Shown here one piece after another: positions 52,088 through 63,880 of a DNA stretch of 64,000 nucleotides. This stretch comes from Chrysomallon squamiferum (Eukaryota > Mollusca > Gastropoda > Neomphalida > Peltospiridae), in assembly GCA_012295275.1 (NCBI GenBank), contig CM022672.1, positions 31,749,894 to 31,813,893 on the forward strand, read 5' to 3'. The notes below the pieces were generated by a model. It made no database searches. It was not told where the DNA came from and worked only from the letters and a program-made list of their open reading frames with translations. Numbering within the stretch: the stretch's first letter is position 1; each line of letters starts with the position of its first letter. Position numbers and translations under genes: made by a program.

Positions 52088-53320
52088 TCATAACATTTGT
52101 TGTTGTCCTTCTTGCAGTAAACAACGTTAAAAGAAGAATGTGGCTAAAAAGCGCAAACAAAAATTTCATTTCTTAGCGTCGTCTTTCCGAGGCTCTGGTA
52201 AATGTTTTATTTCCATGATGAGATATAAAACATGTAACAAACCTATTCAGTTAATTAGTGTTGTGTGATACCTGTAGTGATGTTTGTGTATGTGAATGTA
52301 AGTGTGTGTCGGGCTGAGGGTTGTAGAACGTGCTTGTTTTCGAGGGTGGAGTGGATGTTGCATGGTTGCTGTGGGCCTTCCTTTGCTCTTGAGGCCCCGG
52401 GACAAAGAACCCGCTGAACACCCCTTCCCGATAGGCCCAAGATCAAAAACATATGCTAATGATCACTAACATCATCCGCTCATGTTTATAATTCCTATGA
52501 AATGTTGGTGGTCGTTTTGGATCATCTTCTTGGGTTTTTCAGCCATATTTATCTGGTATATATCTGTTAGTCCAATTTTAGTATCTGATAAACTGATTCA
52601 GTGATGATATCGGAAAATATAGTATAACTTTAGACCAAAGTTCAAATTAAGTTATCAAAATTAAGCATTGCACGAAACGAACATCGTAACGACACAGTGA
52701 TTCTCTTTATTACGACAGACTTCAAAAGATACTTCTGGTTAACTGAGTGGTTATGGTGACATCTTCGGGAGCGTGACCCCTGAATTATTGTAAACCTTTA
52801 TCTCAGTTACTTGTTCCAGGTGAAGTGCACCAGATCGGCAGCGGACACAGAGAACTGGGTGGGGTAATGTGGATGGGGAGGTGATCTGGTTTTTTATTAT
52901 AGTTTGAGCGCTGCAGGCCGAATTGAAGTCGATTGATAAACGATAAAGAAATATGTCGATGATGAATATGTGTGTGTGTTTTCGCAACGAGGCCAGCCAT
53001 AGTGAAACAACAGCTCAGTGTTCCTGTGTATGGGAAGATATTAGTTACAGAAAGTGAGATTATTTCACCGGATACAACCGAACAAGTCATATGACAACAT
53101 ACGTATTTTCTTCTTCTTCTCCTTTTCGTCTTTTTTATTTTATTTTACAAACGGATTTATCAAACATATATTCACATATAAAATAAAACATTTAAAAGAA
53201 TATTTTGAAGGTTTCATTAAAACTATGTTCTCTTTGAAAACTCATTTAGTTTCACCAAAAAGCTATAAATTGCCTGTCTGTACTGAATGAAAATCTCTTC
53301 AGGTAAATTCACATTTAAAT
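51111..53320. other. Intergenic DNA, several microsatellites, no gene recognised
   Basis: (GT)n at 51,201-51,239, (ATT)n at 51,331-51,376, and ATTT/ATT runs at 51,970-52,087. GC-richer patches at 52,300-52,445 (GGCCCCGGGAC) and 52,740-53,060 have no spliced frame; the first looks like a worn dispersed repeat. An exon-like block could be placed at about 51,690-51,760, ending ACACGAG|GTAATT, but is weak. Confidence 0.5.
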
Positions 53321-53329
53321 CTGTATCTA

Positions 53330-53690
53330 AGTTAGACTAACCAGAGATCTAACCCTAATCGAAATGCTAACCTTACTTGTGAAAGTCATCATATGACTTT
53401 CCAGGTGTTGCAGATTTTTCAGATATTTAAACCTAACGCTAACTCTAACTCTAAGATTGTTCAAGTCTTATATGAAGTGTCTCTTGAGAGAAATAGATAT
53501 TTGAATCTGAACTAGAATTATTCCTAACCCTATCTCTAACTCTAAATTTAAATTTATCCTAACCCTGTCCATAAGTTGTATACAGTAATACTAACCTTAA
53601 CACCAACACTAGCCCTAATACTAAACTGAACACCTACACTAAACCCTAATCCTAAACTTAACACCTACACTAACTCATACTCCTATTTAA
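53330..53690. repeat. Degenerate telomere-like CTAACC tract
   Basis: Words such as CTAACCCTAATCG, CTAACGCTAACTCTAACT, CCTAACCCTATCTCTAAC and AAACCCTAATCCTAAAC recur over 350 bp without a fixed step. It reads like a heavily mutated TTAGGG array on the C strand. Smaller patches lie near 22,772 and 35,880-36,300. Confidence 0.6.
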
Positions 53691-53699
53691 TGCTTTGCA

Positions 53700-54500
53700 T
53701 AAGCAGTCAAGAAGTTGGCAATGTTTCATAGCAATATATGAAACCCAAATACAAATTCATTCTTTGCACTTTGAAATAAAATCATGTTAGTCCTTTGACA
53801 GTACAGAATAACTGGATTTATTTTTGTCAGTAATTATCAGTGTTGAGTTTTGAAAGCAGAGAGATTTATTTTTGTCAGTGAAGTTATCATTAACACCTAT
53901 TTATAGTCAGTATAAAATGAAATTTTAAAACCAGATTTAATTTCTGCCAGTAACTGAAGTTTACATTAATTAAGGTTAAAACTATTTTTAGTCATAACAG
54001 TTATAAGCTATAATCAGAATTATGGGCCTTTGTTTGTATAAAAATGTATTTTCAAGTCAGATGAGACAATAATTTCATGTTTACTCATTTCAATAATTCC
54101 AGTATAATGATTCTGTCAACAAGAGGTAGCATGTTCTCCAGTCAAACAAGTACAGAATCCAGTTGTTTCATTTCATTATCACATGAACTGTTTTCTCAAC
54201 TTTAACTTTCTATCTCCTTCTTGATTTATTCTGAATAACACCAGCAACAGTGACAAGTATTAATAATCAAATTATGATATCAGTAACTAATTAAGTAAAA
54301 GCTACATGATGAAATTACATGTATAAAATTACTTCTTTGTCCATTGTTTTGTTATCTGCTTTCCATTCATTTTTAAACTTTTACTTCTTTTGAAGTTTTA
54401 AATGAAACAAGTGTTGTATAAAATATGAAAAACATTTATATGAACAGAAAGTTGAAAACTATGTGGTAAAAAGATCAGTTTTCCATTCTGTTAAACAGTA

Positions 54501-54558
<58 letters not shown>

Positions 54559-54929
54559 TGTGTGTGTGAATACATATGTACAGAAAGAAGAGAAAAATAA
54601 TAACATTTTCAGATATTTCTTTGTCTTGCTACTGTAAAAATTATCTCAACACACAAAATCATTATTGTATTCATCTGAAATAATCACATTTTAAAACACA
54701 ACTCAGATAGTTTAGTTTTTAATTACTGCTTAATTAGAGACAGAACTAGATAATCTTAGCTGTTCAGAAGAGATTTCACTAAACTGAAACACACACACAC
54801 ACCAAAATAATAATCATAAACAAAAATTGAAATATTAAAATAAAAATGAGTAATAAATAGAAAAAATAAGAATCAAATGGAATAATTAAGAATAAGAAAA
54901 ATTATAATTCAAAATATAAATGCATAACC

Positions 54930-54960
<31 letters not shown>

Positions 54961-55433
54961 TTTCAAAAAAAAAAAAAAAAAGAAGAAAAAACAACAAATA
55001 AATAAACAATCACAAATCAAACAACAACCACAAAGTCTATAAATCTGCAAGAAAACTCAGCTAACAATTATTGTCAAACTATCATCAGTTGCAGCATCAG
55101 GCTTCTGTCATGTTTGCTTGCAGTTTCAAGGGCAGCTCACTCTGTTCTCACATGATACTTGACTGAGGTTTAGCTGATGTGGGGCTGCTCTGCTGTTTGC
55201 TCTTTGCTTTAAGGGCCGCACTGATTATTTAAATTAATATTATGTATTATGACATTTAGAGTCTCCTAGCATCAGAAAAATTACATTTTGTTCTATTAGT
55301 TTTTAAAGTAGTCTAGCCATTATTTGTTCTTTACAACTACCAGTTACCTACTTAAAGGTGTTAGACATTTTTGTTTTTTTTTCTTTCTTTTTCTTTTTTA
55401 ATATACAATGCTAGGAAGTATTTATCAAATGCA

Positions 55434-55476
<43 letters not shown>

Positions 55477-56400
55477 AAAATAACATTTAATTAATATTAA
55501 CAATATTTTTACTGACAATTTTTGGTTTGTTTCCTGGCACTAGACAATGTCAGTAAAATGAAAACAGAAGATCCCGTAATTAACTATTACTTATTATAAA
55601 TATATTTGTAGTAAACAGTAGACCCTTTTCCTCCTCTCTGAAAAATAATCATGAAGGTAACAATGTAACAAAAGTTCATGCAAAACATTTAACTACAGTC
55701 AGAAGGAGAACTGTACAAATATCTAGAAGTAATATGACAAATAATGGTTATAGGGAATGTTTTGTATTAAGTACATGTGAGGGATTCAAATAAAGCATCC
55801 ATTGTAATCTTTGGTTTCACTGAAAACACGTAAAGTCTATTTCTGTTTGTTTAGAATTAAAGTACTTGGGTGCTGGAAGACACTTGGGACATCTACAAAC
55901 ACTGCCACTGAGACTGTCTTAACAAAAACAAGACAGTAGTGGTCTGTCAGTATTGTTCAGGTGTGTGGGATGTTGTCAGTGTGACTGGGGTGAAAGGTAG
56001 GTCAGCAGAGAAGACAGAATATCTGGCAAGAGAGAAAGATGTTTGAGTCAATTCTGTACATTATATTATCAATTGTCTAAAATATTTTACTATCATGATG
56101 AATTAAAGAATGTAATGAACAAAGACACTGTGTGGATTTTATGAGAGACAATCCTAACTTATTACAAATGATGACAATACTAAAAGTTATCATTAAGCAA
56201 TGAATAAGAAGAGAAATATTCCAAAAAAAAAAAAAAGTAGATAAATTACAAGTTGCAGACTATCACGTAAAAAAATTACAAACAAAAAACCCAGGAATTG
56301 AAAGAGAAACAGTATTTATTCAAGTAATAAAAAATAGGAATCAATTAAATATCAAAATAAAAATATTCATGTCTACTGAAGCAAAGTTCTGGCAAGATGT
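53700..56400. other. AT-rich DNA, fewer microsatellites, no gene recognised
   Basis: (GT)n at about 54,509-54,568, AAT runs near 54,930-54,959, poly(A) at 54,965-54,980 and (TA)n at 55,436-55,470. The block 55,080-55,215 is GC-richer without an open frame. Direct word repeats (GAAGTTATCAT, TTTATTTTTGTCAGT) occur at 53,818 and 53,870. Confidence 0.55.
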
Positions 56401-56403
56401 CAC

Positions 56404-56487
56404 CTTTTTCACAGAATAGAAAACCTCTTGCAAGTTATAGACAGAGCTTAGAGGCACCTTTCCTTCTAGAGGTCTCATGTTCTTGTT
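56404..56487 (-). other. Exon-like block on the minus strand (unidentified)
   Basis: ATTTTTTTTCAG|AACAAG opens and GAAAAAG|GTGACA closes 84 bases, open in a frame that reads NKNMRPLEGKVPLSSVYNLQ and continues to VKK, phase 0 at both ends. The acceptor is strong, the donor moderate. No family recognised. It may belong with the minus-strand blocks at 59.4-61.6 kb. Confidence 0.3.
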
Positions 56488-56499
56488 CTGAAAAAAATA

Positions 56500-57990
56500 T
56501 ATAATACAAAATAATAATATTCTTCCCAAATGAGATGCTTGAAAATAAGTAAAATTCACTTCACATAGAACTACGAGGACAAGCTTGACAAAAATGAAAT
56601 GTTTGTCACATTGCTATGTCTTATGCCACACATGAAATGAACAAAGAAAATGTTACACAAAGCACATTGAGTTATATCACAGTCACACTGAGATATATCA
56701 GCTACACATGTATGTACATGACAGCACAATCACATCAGTTTATTACTTACTAAATATTAGTCAAACAATTTCAAATGTTTAAATTACAGGAAAACATTGC
56801 CACAGCTCAATTTTCCTCTGGAAGTCAAAACAGTCATTGTTACTCAAATATAAAGCCTGAATAGACAAATTACAAGTTACAGTCAGCAGAAAGTGAATAT
56901 AAATTATAACTGTGGATAATGCTAGAGATCAGAAATAGAATACTGTGCTTTTTTAAACCTCAACAGTTTGAAATAAGAACACTGAGAAATCTTATATTAT
57001 TCACTCAGCTGATCTGTTAGAGGACAGAGATTTGGAAGACTACATAGAATTATGGTAAGACAGAATGAATACATACAAGTCAGCAGTCTTCCACTGGTAG
57101 GTTTGTAGGAGTCTGGTTGTCTACTGATGGGGATGGTGAGTCTGGTCATTCTCTGCTGGAGGTGAGGAGCCTTATCATCCACTGGTAGGGTGCCTGATCA
57201 TCTGGAATTCAGATTGCATAACAAATTTAGTTTTCTGTGATGTCTGCATGTTTTATTTTTGCTGTTAATTTCTCAACTGCTTTGAGGTTGTTTTAAAAGA
57301 CCTAGCAGTTTGTTATTTAAAGAGAGAAGGAAAATCCCAACAGGAAAACAAAATGGTTCAGTCAGGCAGGCAACTCATGTTTTGAATGACATTGCCTTTA
57401 TGGACCAGTATAGTAAGCCATTGTCTGTTCTTATTTTGATAGGGTGTAATGTGTAATTAACCTGTGTCAAAAACATTTAATATAGCTATTATATTCCTAT
57501 TATATCTTTGCTCGCTGTATGATCCCATTTATTATCATTGGAAAAAGTTATTTAAATTGTATTTGATCGACTGTATAATGTATTATTTATAATGTGTACC
57601 TTAACTTGTCCTCTCTGTATTTCTCTAGTGGATAGATAGAATTATTGCTTGATATTGATTGCTGTCAATTTAGTTTTTAAATTCCTTGTTAGGTGGCCAT
57701 TAAAGCACCTTGTTACCCTAGACTGAGCCTTAATAAAATATCCAAGATGTTTTATGGTGTGAGCTCTGTGACAGGATTGTAAAAGTTGGGCCTCTCATCC
57801 AGGATTTTAAAAATAATTAATGTGGGAGTTCGTTTTCTCAAATTCTTATGGAATTATTTCTTTGGATGTATCGAATATTTTCCCAATTTAATGACAGCTA
57901 ATTTATGTTTATATCTACTAGAGAAAATATAACAAAACAAAATAATAAGAATAAAAAAAATTATAAAATTATAAAATCAGAACAGAAATT
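56500..57990. other. AT-rich DNA with a repeated CTACCAGTGGA word
   Basis: The block 57,070-57,205 is GC-richer. On the minus strand it contains CTACCAGTGGA twice, about 90 bp apart, and an open frame beginning MDDKAPHLQQRMTRL. No known protein. The rest is ordinary AT-rich sequence. Confidence 0.4.
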
Positions 57991-57999
57991 ATTACGGAT

Positions 58000-58926
58000 C
58001 AAGATATAGTGCACAATCTTGGTGTAACTTCTACTAAAAGAGCCAAGAGGGCTGAGCTAATAGAATTAGCAAATATTCATAGTATTTCAAGTCCCAGTCA
58101 AGAGAGAGCAAATCAGAGAAGTAGTAACAGAGGCTTTTTTTGGAGGTTCTTTAGATAATGAGAGTGGGGGAAGTAATGACATAGGTGTAACTCAGAGTAT
58201 GGCAGAATCACTACTATTAAAGGATATAAACCTTCAAACAAAAATTAAAGCTTAAGAAAGTAGAACATGAAAATGATAGAGAGAAAAGAGACTATGAAAG
58301 AAAAGAAAATGGAGAGAGCAGACAGAGTGTATCAAAGGAAAGAAAATGAAAGAGAGAGAGAAGACAGGGTATGAGACAAGAAAAGGAGAGATAAAGAGAG
58401 GGACAATGAAAGAGAATTTCAGATAATTAAACAGAAAATGGAACATGAACTTAAAATGAGAGGACAGTTTAGAGAGAATTCAAGTGAGAATGGATTGAAT
58501 GGTTTTAGAATCAATAATTGTTACAGTTCAGTTACTGATTTGGATGAAAATGATGTTGAAATTTTCTTTCTCAAAAGAGTGTGGTTGGTATCTAAATGGT
58601 CAAAACAGTTTGGGCACTTATTAGTTCAGAGTAAATTGACAGGAAAGGCTGTTCTAGTATATAATTCACTGGATAATGTTCAGGTTAGAAATTATGAAGT
58701 GTTAAAATCAGCTGTGTGATGCATATTGTCAGTCTTTTTGGAGGTTGAAAAGTTAGTTTCAGAAACGCACTGTGAGTTTCTGTTCAGAAAACAGAATGCT
58801 TATGATAAATGCACTACATCAAACAATACTGGGGATGATTATTCCAGATTTTGTGAATTTATCATTTTGGAAGAAATAATTTTAAAAAAAAAAAAAAATT
58901 GTTACATTTGGGAGATGAGGGTTTAG
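58000..58926 (+). pseudogene. Broken SCAN-like gag of a Ty3/Gypsy-type retrotransposon
   Basis: Three parts follow in the order expected of a long Gag. First comes an N-terminal SAP-like stretch near 58,015-58,120 (LGVTSTKRAKRAELIELA). A very charged, E/R/K-rich segment follows at 58,255-58,450. The capsid region at 58,540-58,890 includes DVEIFFLKRVW, LLVQSKLTGKA and CEFIILEE. The last two match the conserved helices of SCAN-like gag capsids. It is interrupted by frame breaks in the first half and an in-frame TGA at 58,717-58,719. No protease, RT or LTR was found nearby. A dead, partial copy. Confidence 0.7.
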
Positions 58927-58939
58927 AACATGTACGCTG

Positions 58940-59112
58940 CTGATACCTACTTTCTCATCCACCAGTCACCAAGTTGTTTTTAATTTTTCTATAGTCCAAC
59001 TTACATTTCTAACTGTTTTTCTTTTTCTTTTTTGAATTTTTCATTGCTCCACCTTCATGATTAACACTCTGCAACACAACAAGAAGCACATTTGTACAGA
59101 AGAAGGAGTTAA

Positions 59113-59158
<46 letters not shown>

Positions 59159-59400
59159 TAAAATAAAAATAAAAAAAAAATAAAATAAAATAAAATAAAA
59201 TGAAAAATAATATCCCTAACAATGAATCACATTTATTTCAGTCAGTTTTAATGGAGCTGAAACTTTTCATTATCTGTAATCAAAGCTGCTGTGTGCAAAT
59301 ATAATGTTACAATGGACAACACAGTTTTGTTTCAGTATCTTTAAAGTCAAATAATGAAGATTTCAATCTGTATTTATTATATGCACATAAAAAAATAACA
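58940..59400. repeat. AT-rich spacer with (AAT)n and A-rich runs
   Basis: (AAT)n at 59,114-59,155 followed by AAAAT runs to about 59,210. No gene. Confidence 0.8.
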
Positions 59401-59405
59401 CTTAC

Positions 59406-59449
59406 CTTGCATAAGTTTAGTATTTATTCCCAAATCTAATTCCATCAAA
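59406..59449 (-). other. Small exon-like block, strong splice sites
   Basis: On the minus strand TTTCTTTTCAG|TTTGATGG opens and GCAAG|GTAAGT closes 44 bases. One frame is open (LMELDLGINTKLMQ). The donor is a near-perfect consensus. It is too short to identify; it may be part of a spliced minus-strand transcript with the blocks at 60.8-61.6 kb. Confidence 0.35.
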
Positions 59450-59682
59450 CTGAAAAGAAATTATGATTTCACATGAAATGCTTTTTACTAGGAAATGAGA
59501 AACTGTAAGAATCACAAAACACAATTGTTAAAGTGCTACACACAGTAAAATGCTACTGACAAAGATGAATGTAAATGTTTTTCATAAGATATCTGTGTCA
59601 GTCTAAACTTATGTATACAGTGAGATGATGAGAAACAAATGGATGGATGAAAAAAGAATAAAATGAGATAGAAAAAAACAAA

Positions 59683-59723
<41 letters not shown>

Positions 59724-60837
59724 GAGAATGAACTAATAAAATGTGATGTTACTCTGACAAGAAATGTTTTCTTTTGAATTACTAGAAACATAATAAATCT
59801 TTTAACATTACTCCATGGTATTAGTGGCTTAAGTTTTGTTATTTGACTGAAATATTAAATGTTATTAAAGCTTGTTGTAAACTATTGTTAGGATGAATTT
59901 TTGCAACAGAAAACCTAAAACAATGACTAAATAAATGATCATTACAAGCATTAACTTTTAAATTAAAATAAATAAATAAAAGTGCCACTTAAGCCTGTAC
60001 TTTTCACAAAGTGTATATGAATCATAACATAATCACATATTTGTCTAATTATATTTATTCTAACATTAGATGGAAACAATCTTTAGAATAAAAACAAAAA
60101 TTACACAATAATAACAAGATTAATATACTTCTAAACTATAAATTATTACTGTTATAATTTATTATTAATTTTCATTTGCAGGCAGAAAATAAAAAATAAA
60201 AATAAATAAAAAGTAAATAAAGGAAAACAAAACACAACATAAACTTTATCTTGTAAGAATGTAAAATATATATAAAAACTGGGTTCACTTTTAACTATAA
60301 ATGAATTCTTTAGCTGAACTTTATCAGTTTTGTATTGTAAATATGAACTCTATCATTTTGCATGTCTTTATAAAACATTTATTTATTTACTGCTATCATA
60401 ATTACATAAAAGGCAACACTACAGCACAAGTCGAGTGACATCATAGAACTTAACTATCTGATATGTGAAACATTTACCATGTTTTGATTATTAACTCTGG
60501 TTTAACTGTAAGAAAGATAAATAAACATAAAGAAAGGGAAACAACTCAAAATTTATAACAATAAATGAATCAAGGTAACAAGGATTTTCTCTTAATAATT
60601 ATATTACCCTTTCTCAAGCTACGCATCTTTCATTACTGGTTTCTGTCAACAGACAAATGTTTATCTCAGTAAAAGAACTGACAGCAGAAATGTGTGTGAA
60701 AAACATACCTTTCAAATTATATATGACTTGTAAAAGTAATAAAGAGTTTGTAGTAGCTTTTGACTGAATGTAATAACATGTGTGTGTGAATGATTGGGAA
60801 AAAATATCGTTACATCTTACTTCAAATTTTGTCTTAT
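59450..60837. other. AT-rich intergenic or intronic DNA
   Basis: CA/TA run at 59,684-59,720, TAAA-type runs near 59,960 and 60,190. No coding signal found. It could be intron of a minus-strand transcript. Confidence 0.5.
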
Positions 60838-61044
60838 TCACTTTCCCCGTAAGGAGAAATTATTACTATGATCATCAGAGCTATCATCTTGTGATGTAAC
60901 TACATCACAAACACTGTCCTTGTATAATGAGAAATTATTACTATGATCATCAGAGCTATCATCTTGTGATGTAACTACATCACAAACACTGTCCTCATAT
61001 GCTTGGTCCTCCTCACGAGGCTCATCTTCATCTGACATATCAGT
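60838..61044 (-). CDS. Acidic exon with an exact 75-bp internal duplication (unidentified)
   Basis: Acceptor ACATTTCAG precedes 207 bases that stay open to a TGA (60,838-60,840). An ATG lies at the third codon. The product starts MSDEDEPREEDQAYEDSV and then carries a 25-residue Ser/Asp-rich unit (core DVVTSQDDSSDDHSNNFSL) twice in a row. The DNA repeat is 75 bp (units at 60,854 and 60,929) and nearly identical, so it is recent and keeps frame. Such acidic tails occur in many nuclear proteins; I do not recognise this one. It cannot be joined in one frame with the exon-like block just upstream. Confidence 0.4.
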   Translation of the reverse strand, partial: TDMSDEDEPREEDQAYEDSVCDVVTSQDDSSDDHSNNFSLYKDSVCDVVTSQDDSSDDHSNNFSLRGK

Positions 61045-61219
61045 CTGAAATGTTTTGTTACAGTATTGTTAAAAAAACAACACAAAAACAAAACAGGATC
61101 TGACAAAACATATCTTCCATCACAGCAAAGTATATGAACACTGATCTTACATAAAAGAAACAAATACAATAATAACAATAATAATAATAATAAATAAATA
61201 AAATGTTAAATATAAATAC

Positions 61220-61301
61220 CTGAAGTGTGTCATACAATCCAACAGTCCAGCTCTTGAAAAGGCATTTCAAGAAATGATTGATATTTTCCACTTTTCATGG
61301 A
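61220..61301 (-). other. Exon-like block, minus strand
   Basis: ATTTTTTGCAG|TCCATG opens and CTTCAG|GTATTT closes 82 bases. The one frame open from the start reads SMKSGKYQSFLEMPFQELDC and stops ten bases before the donor. That is compatible with being the last coding exon after the block at 61,564-61,627 (phase 0 to phase 0). Unidentified. Confidence 0.35.
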
Positions 61302-61495
61302 CTGCAAAAAATAAAATGAAAAAACATAAGAATTGCTACAACTTATTATAATATTAAAAAAAAAAAAAAAAAAAATTAGTGAGAACATATACACACAAAG
61401 TTTAATTAATTACTGACACATGTAAGTACATAAATAGAAAGAGCATTAACTATACAAATTAATGTGTCAAACAATTTCAAGATTCTAACCTAAAA

Positions 61496-61528
<33 letters not shown>

Positions 61529-61563
61529 TAATAATAACACACATATCCCTTGTAAAAACTTGC

Positions 61564-61627
61564 CTTATGAGATACTTCATCTACAACAGGTTTCATGTGC
61601 AGTAGATGTCTATCACTTTCAACATAC
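61564..61627 (-). other. Exon-like block with a GC-AG donor, minus strand
   Basis: CCTCTTTTCAG|GTATGTT opens and CATAAG|GCAAGT closes 64 bases. AAG|GCAAGT is the standard context for rare GC donors. Only one frame is open (YVESDRHLLHMKPVVDEVSH) and it continues into the block at 61,220-61,301. The product is not recognised. Confidence 0.35.
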
Positions 61628-62537
61628 CTGAAAAGAGGACAGATTTGGATACTGCAATATCAATGTCAAACTAATGTTATGTAACAATTATTTCTTTTGT
61701 AATCCATTCAGTTAGTAAATAATAATCTACTCTTTACTGTGGACTATACCACACCTATTGATTTATATCAAAGCATTTAGTTCTATAAAATAAATATGAA
61801 TGTTGCCAATGACGACTTACAGTAATACCCTAGTAAAAACCCTCCTGCACTTAAACTGTCTGCAAAACGAAGGTTAATGTTTCCAACAACTGTTTATAGT
61901 AACACCTTAGAAAAACATCCTACTGCCCTTAAATTGTGTTTTGTAATGCAAATGTCTGTGCATTTTGTAAATCCATTCTTATTATGGTTTAGACTACAAT
62001 GAATGAATAATATTTTTGTTGTCTTTTTCTTAATTGAAATCTAACCGGGCTGATCCGCGTTGATCCAAATCTTTAAGTCTCAGGCTGTCTCCGAAGAAAG
62101 ATGAAATGTCTTGAAATTCTTTTAAGCTGTTTTTTTTTTTTTTTTTTTTTTAAAGTTCTGTGAGCCATAATCTTTTACAGATCCTCTGTATTTCCGTACC
62201 ACAATTAAAGTTTTCAAAAGGCGTTGAATACCCGGATATAATGCTTATTGTGCATGAGGGTTATTTCCCCTTGTCGTTTATTTACATTGATTTCGTCCCT
62301 GGAGCAAGAGCATCTGAGCCAAAGATAGTGTTTCTGAAATATTATCCATGGTAAACAAATAACGATATATGCGATTATTTTAAAGAATTTATGGACGAAA
62401 AAAAATCTTCTTAGTTTATTTCAAATCCTTTCTTTTCAGAAGAAAATAAAATCTAGGTTTCACTATTCTAATGGTTATTTCGTAGAATAAAACGTAAAGG
62501 GTAATCCTAGAGGAAACTAGGTAAACTATAGAATGAC

Positions 62538-62540
<3 letters not shown>
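61628..62540. other. Intergenic DNA with a GC-richer block
   Basis: The block 62,040-62,130 has CpGs (GGGCTGATCCGCGTTGATCC). The block 62,180-62,352 contains GGTTATTTCCCCTTGTCG and has open frames on both strands plus a minus-strand acceptor-like ATAATATTTCAG at 62,335-62,346. These look like either a small promoter/first exon region or worn dispersed repeat. A T-run lies at 62,131-62,151. Confidence 0.4.
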
Positions 62541-62575
<35 letters not shown>

Positions 62576-62617
62576 ATGACAACACACAGAAACATGATGA
62601 AAATATGATGAAAATGC

Positions 62618-62649
<32 letters not shown>

Positions 62650-62650
62650 A
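62541..62650. repeat. (CA)n and (GT)n facing each other
   Basis: (CA)n at 62,541-62,572 and (GT)n at 62,623-62,649 are complementary with a 50-base loop, so they can form a hairpin of up to about 27 bp. Confidence 0.9.
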
Positions 62651-62984
62651 CAGTTAACAGTCTGTTTTGAATTTCTCACAGGTTTTTTTTTATTATATCT
62701 AAGGAACTCAACAAAATGTAACCATTTGAATGAAAAGTTTAATTCATAAGATAGCATCATAAATATAAATTTCCTATTAGTTAATAGCAATGAAATGAAT
62801 GAATGAATAAATGAATGAAGAATCTAGTATCATAAGTATCAAGGGTGATAATTCCTATATATATTTATTATGAAGTGTATAAGTTAGCTGTTGTGAAAAT
62901 ATATATTCAATAAATTAGTTTTCTGTTTTCAAGAGAGCTGGATTTGGTAGTCTTTGCACTGGTATAATAATGACTATGGTATGT

Positions 62985-63065
62985 ACTCTCCTGTCTGTGG
63001 GATGGTACATATCAATGATCTTTAGCTGCTAACTGGATAGCCCATGAAGTGATGAGTTTTTCTTA
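62985..63065 (+). mobile_element. Fragment resembling a molluscan SINE central domain
   Basis: CCTGTCTGTGGGATGGTACA, then GATCTTTAGCTGCTAA and GATAGCCCATGAAGTG, resemble a central block I recall from SINEs of gastropods and bivalves. This is recall, not a search. About 120 bp further, at 63,180-63,235, GGTTAGGACACTAGG and GCTGGTTCAAGCCTC look like Pol III A- and B-box sequences of another tRNA-derived element. Confidence 0.45.
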
Positions 63066-63493
63066 TTTAGATTTTTTTATGTATATACATGTGTTTGTGT
63101 ATGTTCTTATCTGCATGCATGTGTCCATTTTTGTTTGTATACAACTTCAATCATATAACCAAGCTGCAATAACTTATATAGGTTAGGACACTAGGTTGAA
63201 AAATAAAAGACAGCTGGTTCAAGCCTCATCATTTGTAGCTCAATGATTTGAGTTACTGTTCAGTGATTAAGTCTTTGTGCATAGTCCAACCTTGTGAAGA
63301 AAACCTAATATTTTACATTCAATAAAAAATTAACTGATTTTTTCTGATCTTGTCATGAAACAATTTAATTCTGCATATCTCTAAAGTGTATATGTAACAT
63401 TAACAGAGTAGTAAGAGTAAGAAATATTTCAAATCTCAAAATGGATTTTAAAAACCTTTTGTTTGTTTGTTGCTTTTTTGTCATTGTTTTATA

Positions 63494-63556
<63 letters not shown>

Positions 63557-63880
63557 AAGTTTATTAAAAATATTTTTCTACAAAATAAACAAACAAAGCA
63601 AAAACAGTTGAAGTAAAATATTTGTATTGGCTAAGGTTAAGTTTATGTGAAAACAATTATTTCTTCTAATATTGTCTTTATGTATCAAACATTCTTAAAA
63701 CATCTTAAAGAAAAATAAGAAAACAACCATTTTTTTCTATTTTGTACATCCAACACTCATGCCATAATCTATATTTAATACATAATAAATATTCTTAGCT
63801 TTGCCAAAAACTTCAGGATTTACTGCTTTCATTGGTATCTGAAATGTCACATTATTTTCAAAGATTCAAATCTGATTTAT
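63066..63880. repeat. Downstream flank of the tRNA-synthetase-like gene, with (TA)n
   Basis: AT-rich sequence with (TA)n at about 63,496-63,553. If the minus-strand exon at 63,881-64,000 is the last one, the right part of this stretch is its 3' UTR. The minus strand offers AATAAA-like words (TTTATT on the + strand) near 63,564 and 63,876. Confidence 0.5.

Noticed and set aside
52255-52452. Minus-strand 65-residue open frame
   Set aside because: No splice signals, no recognised motif; the GC-rich patch reads like a worn dispersed repeat.
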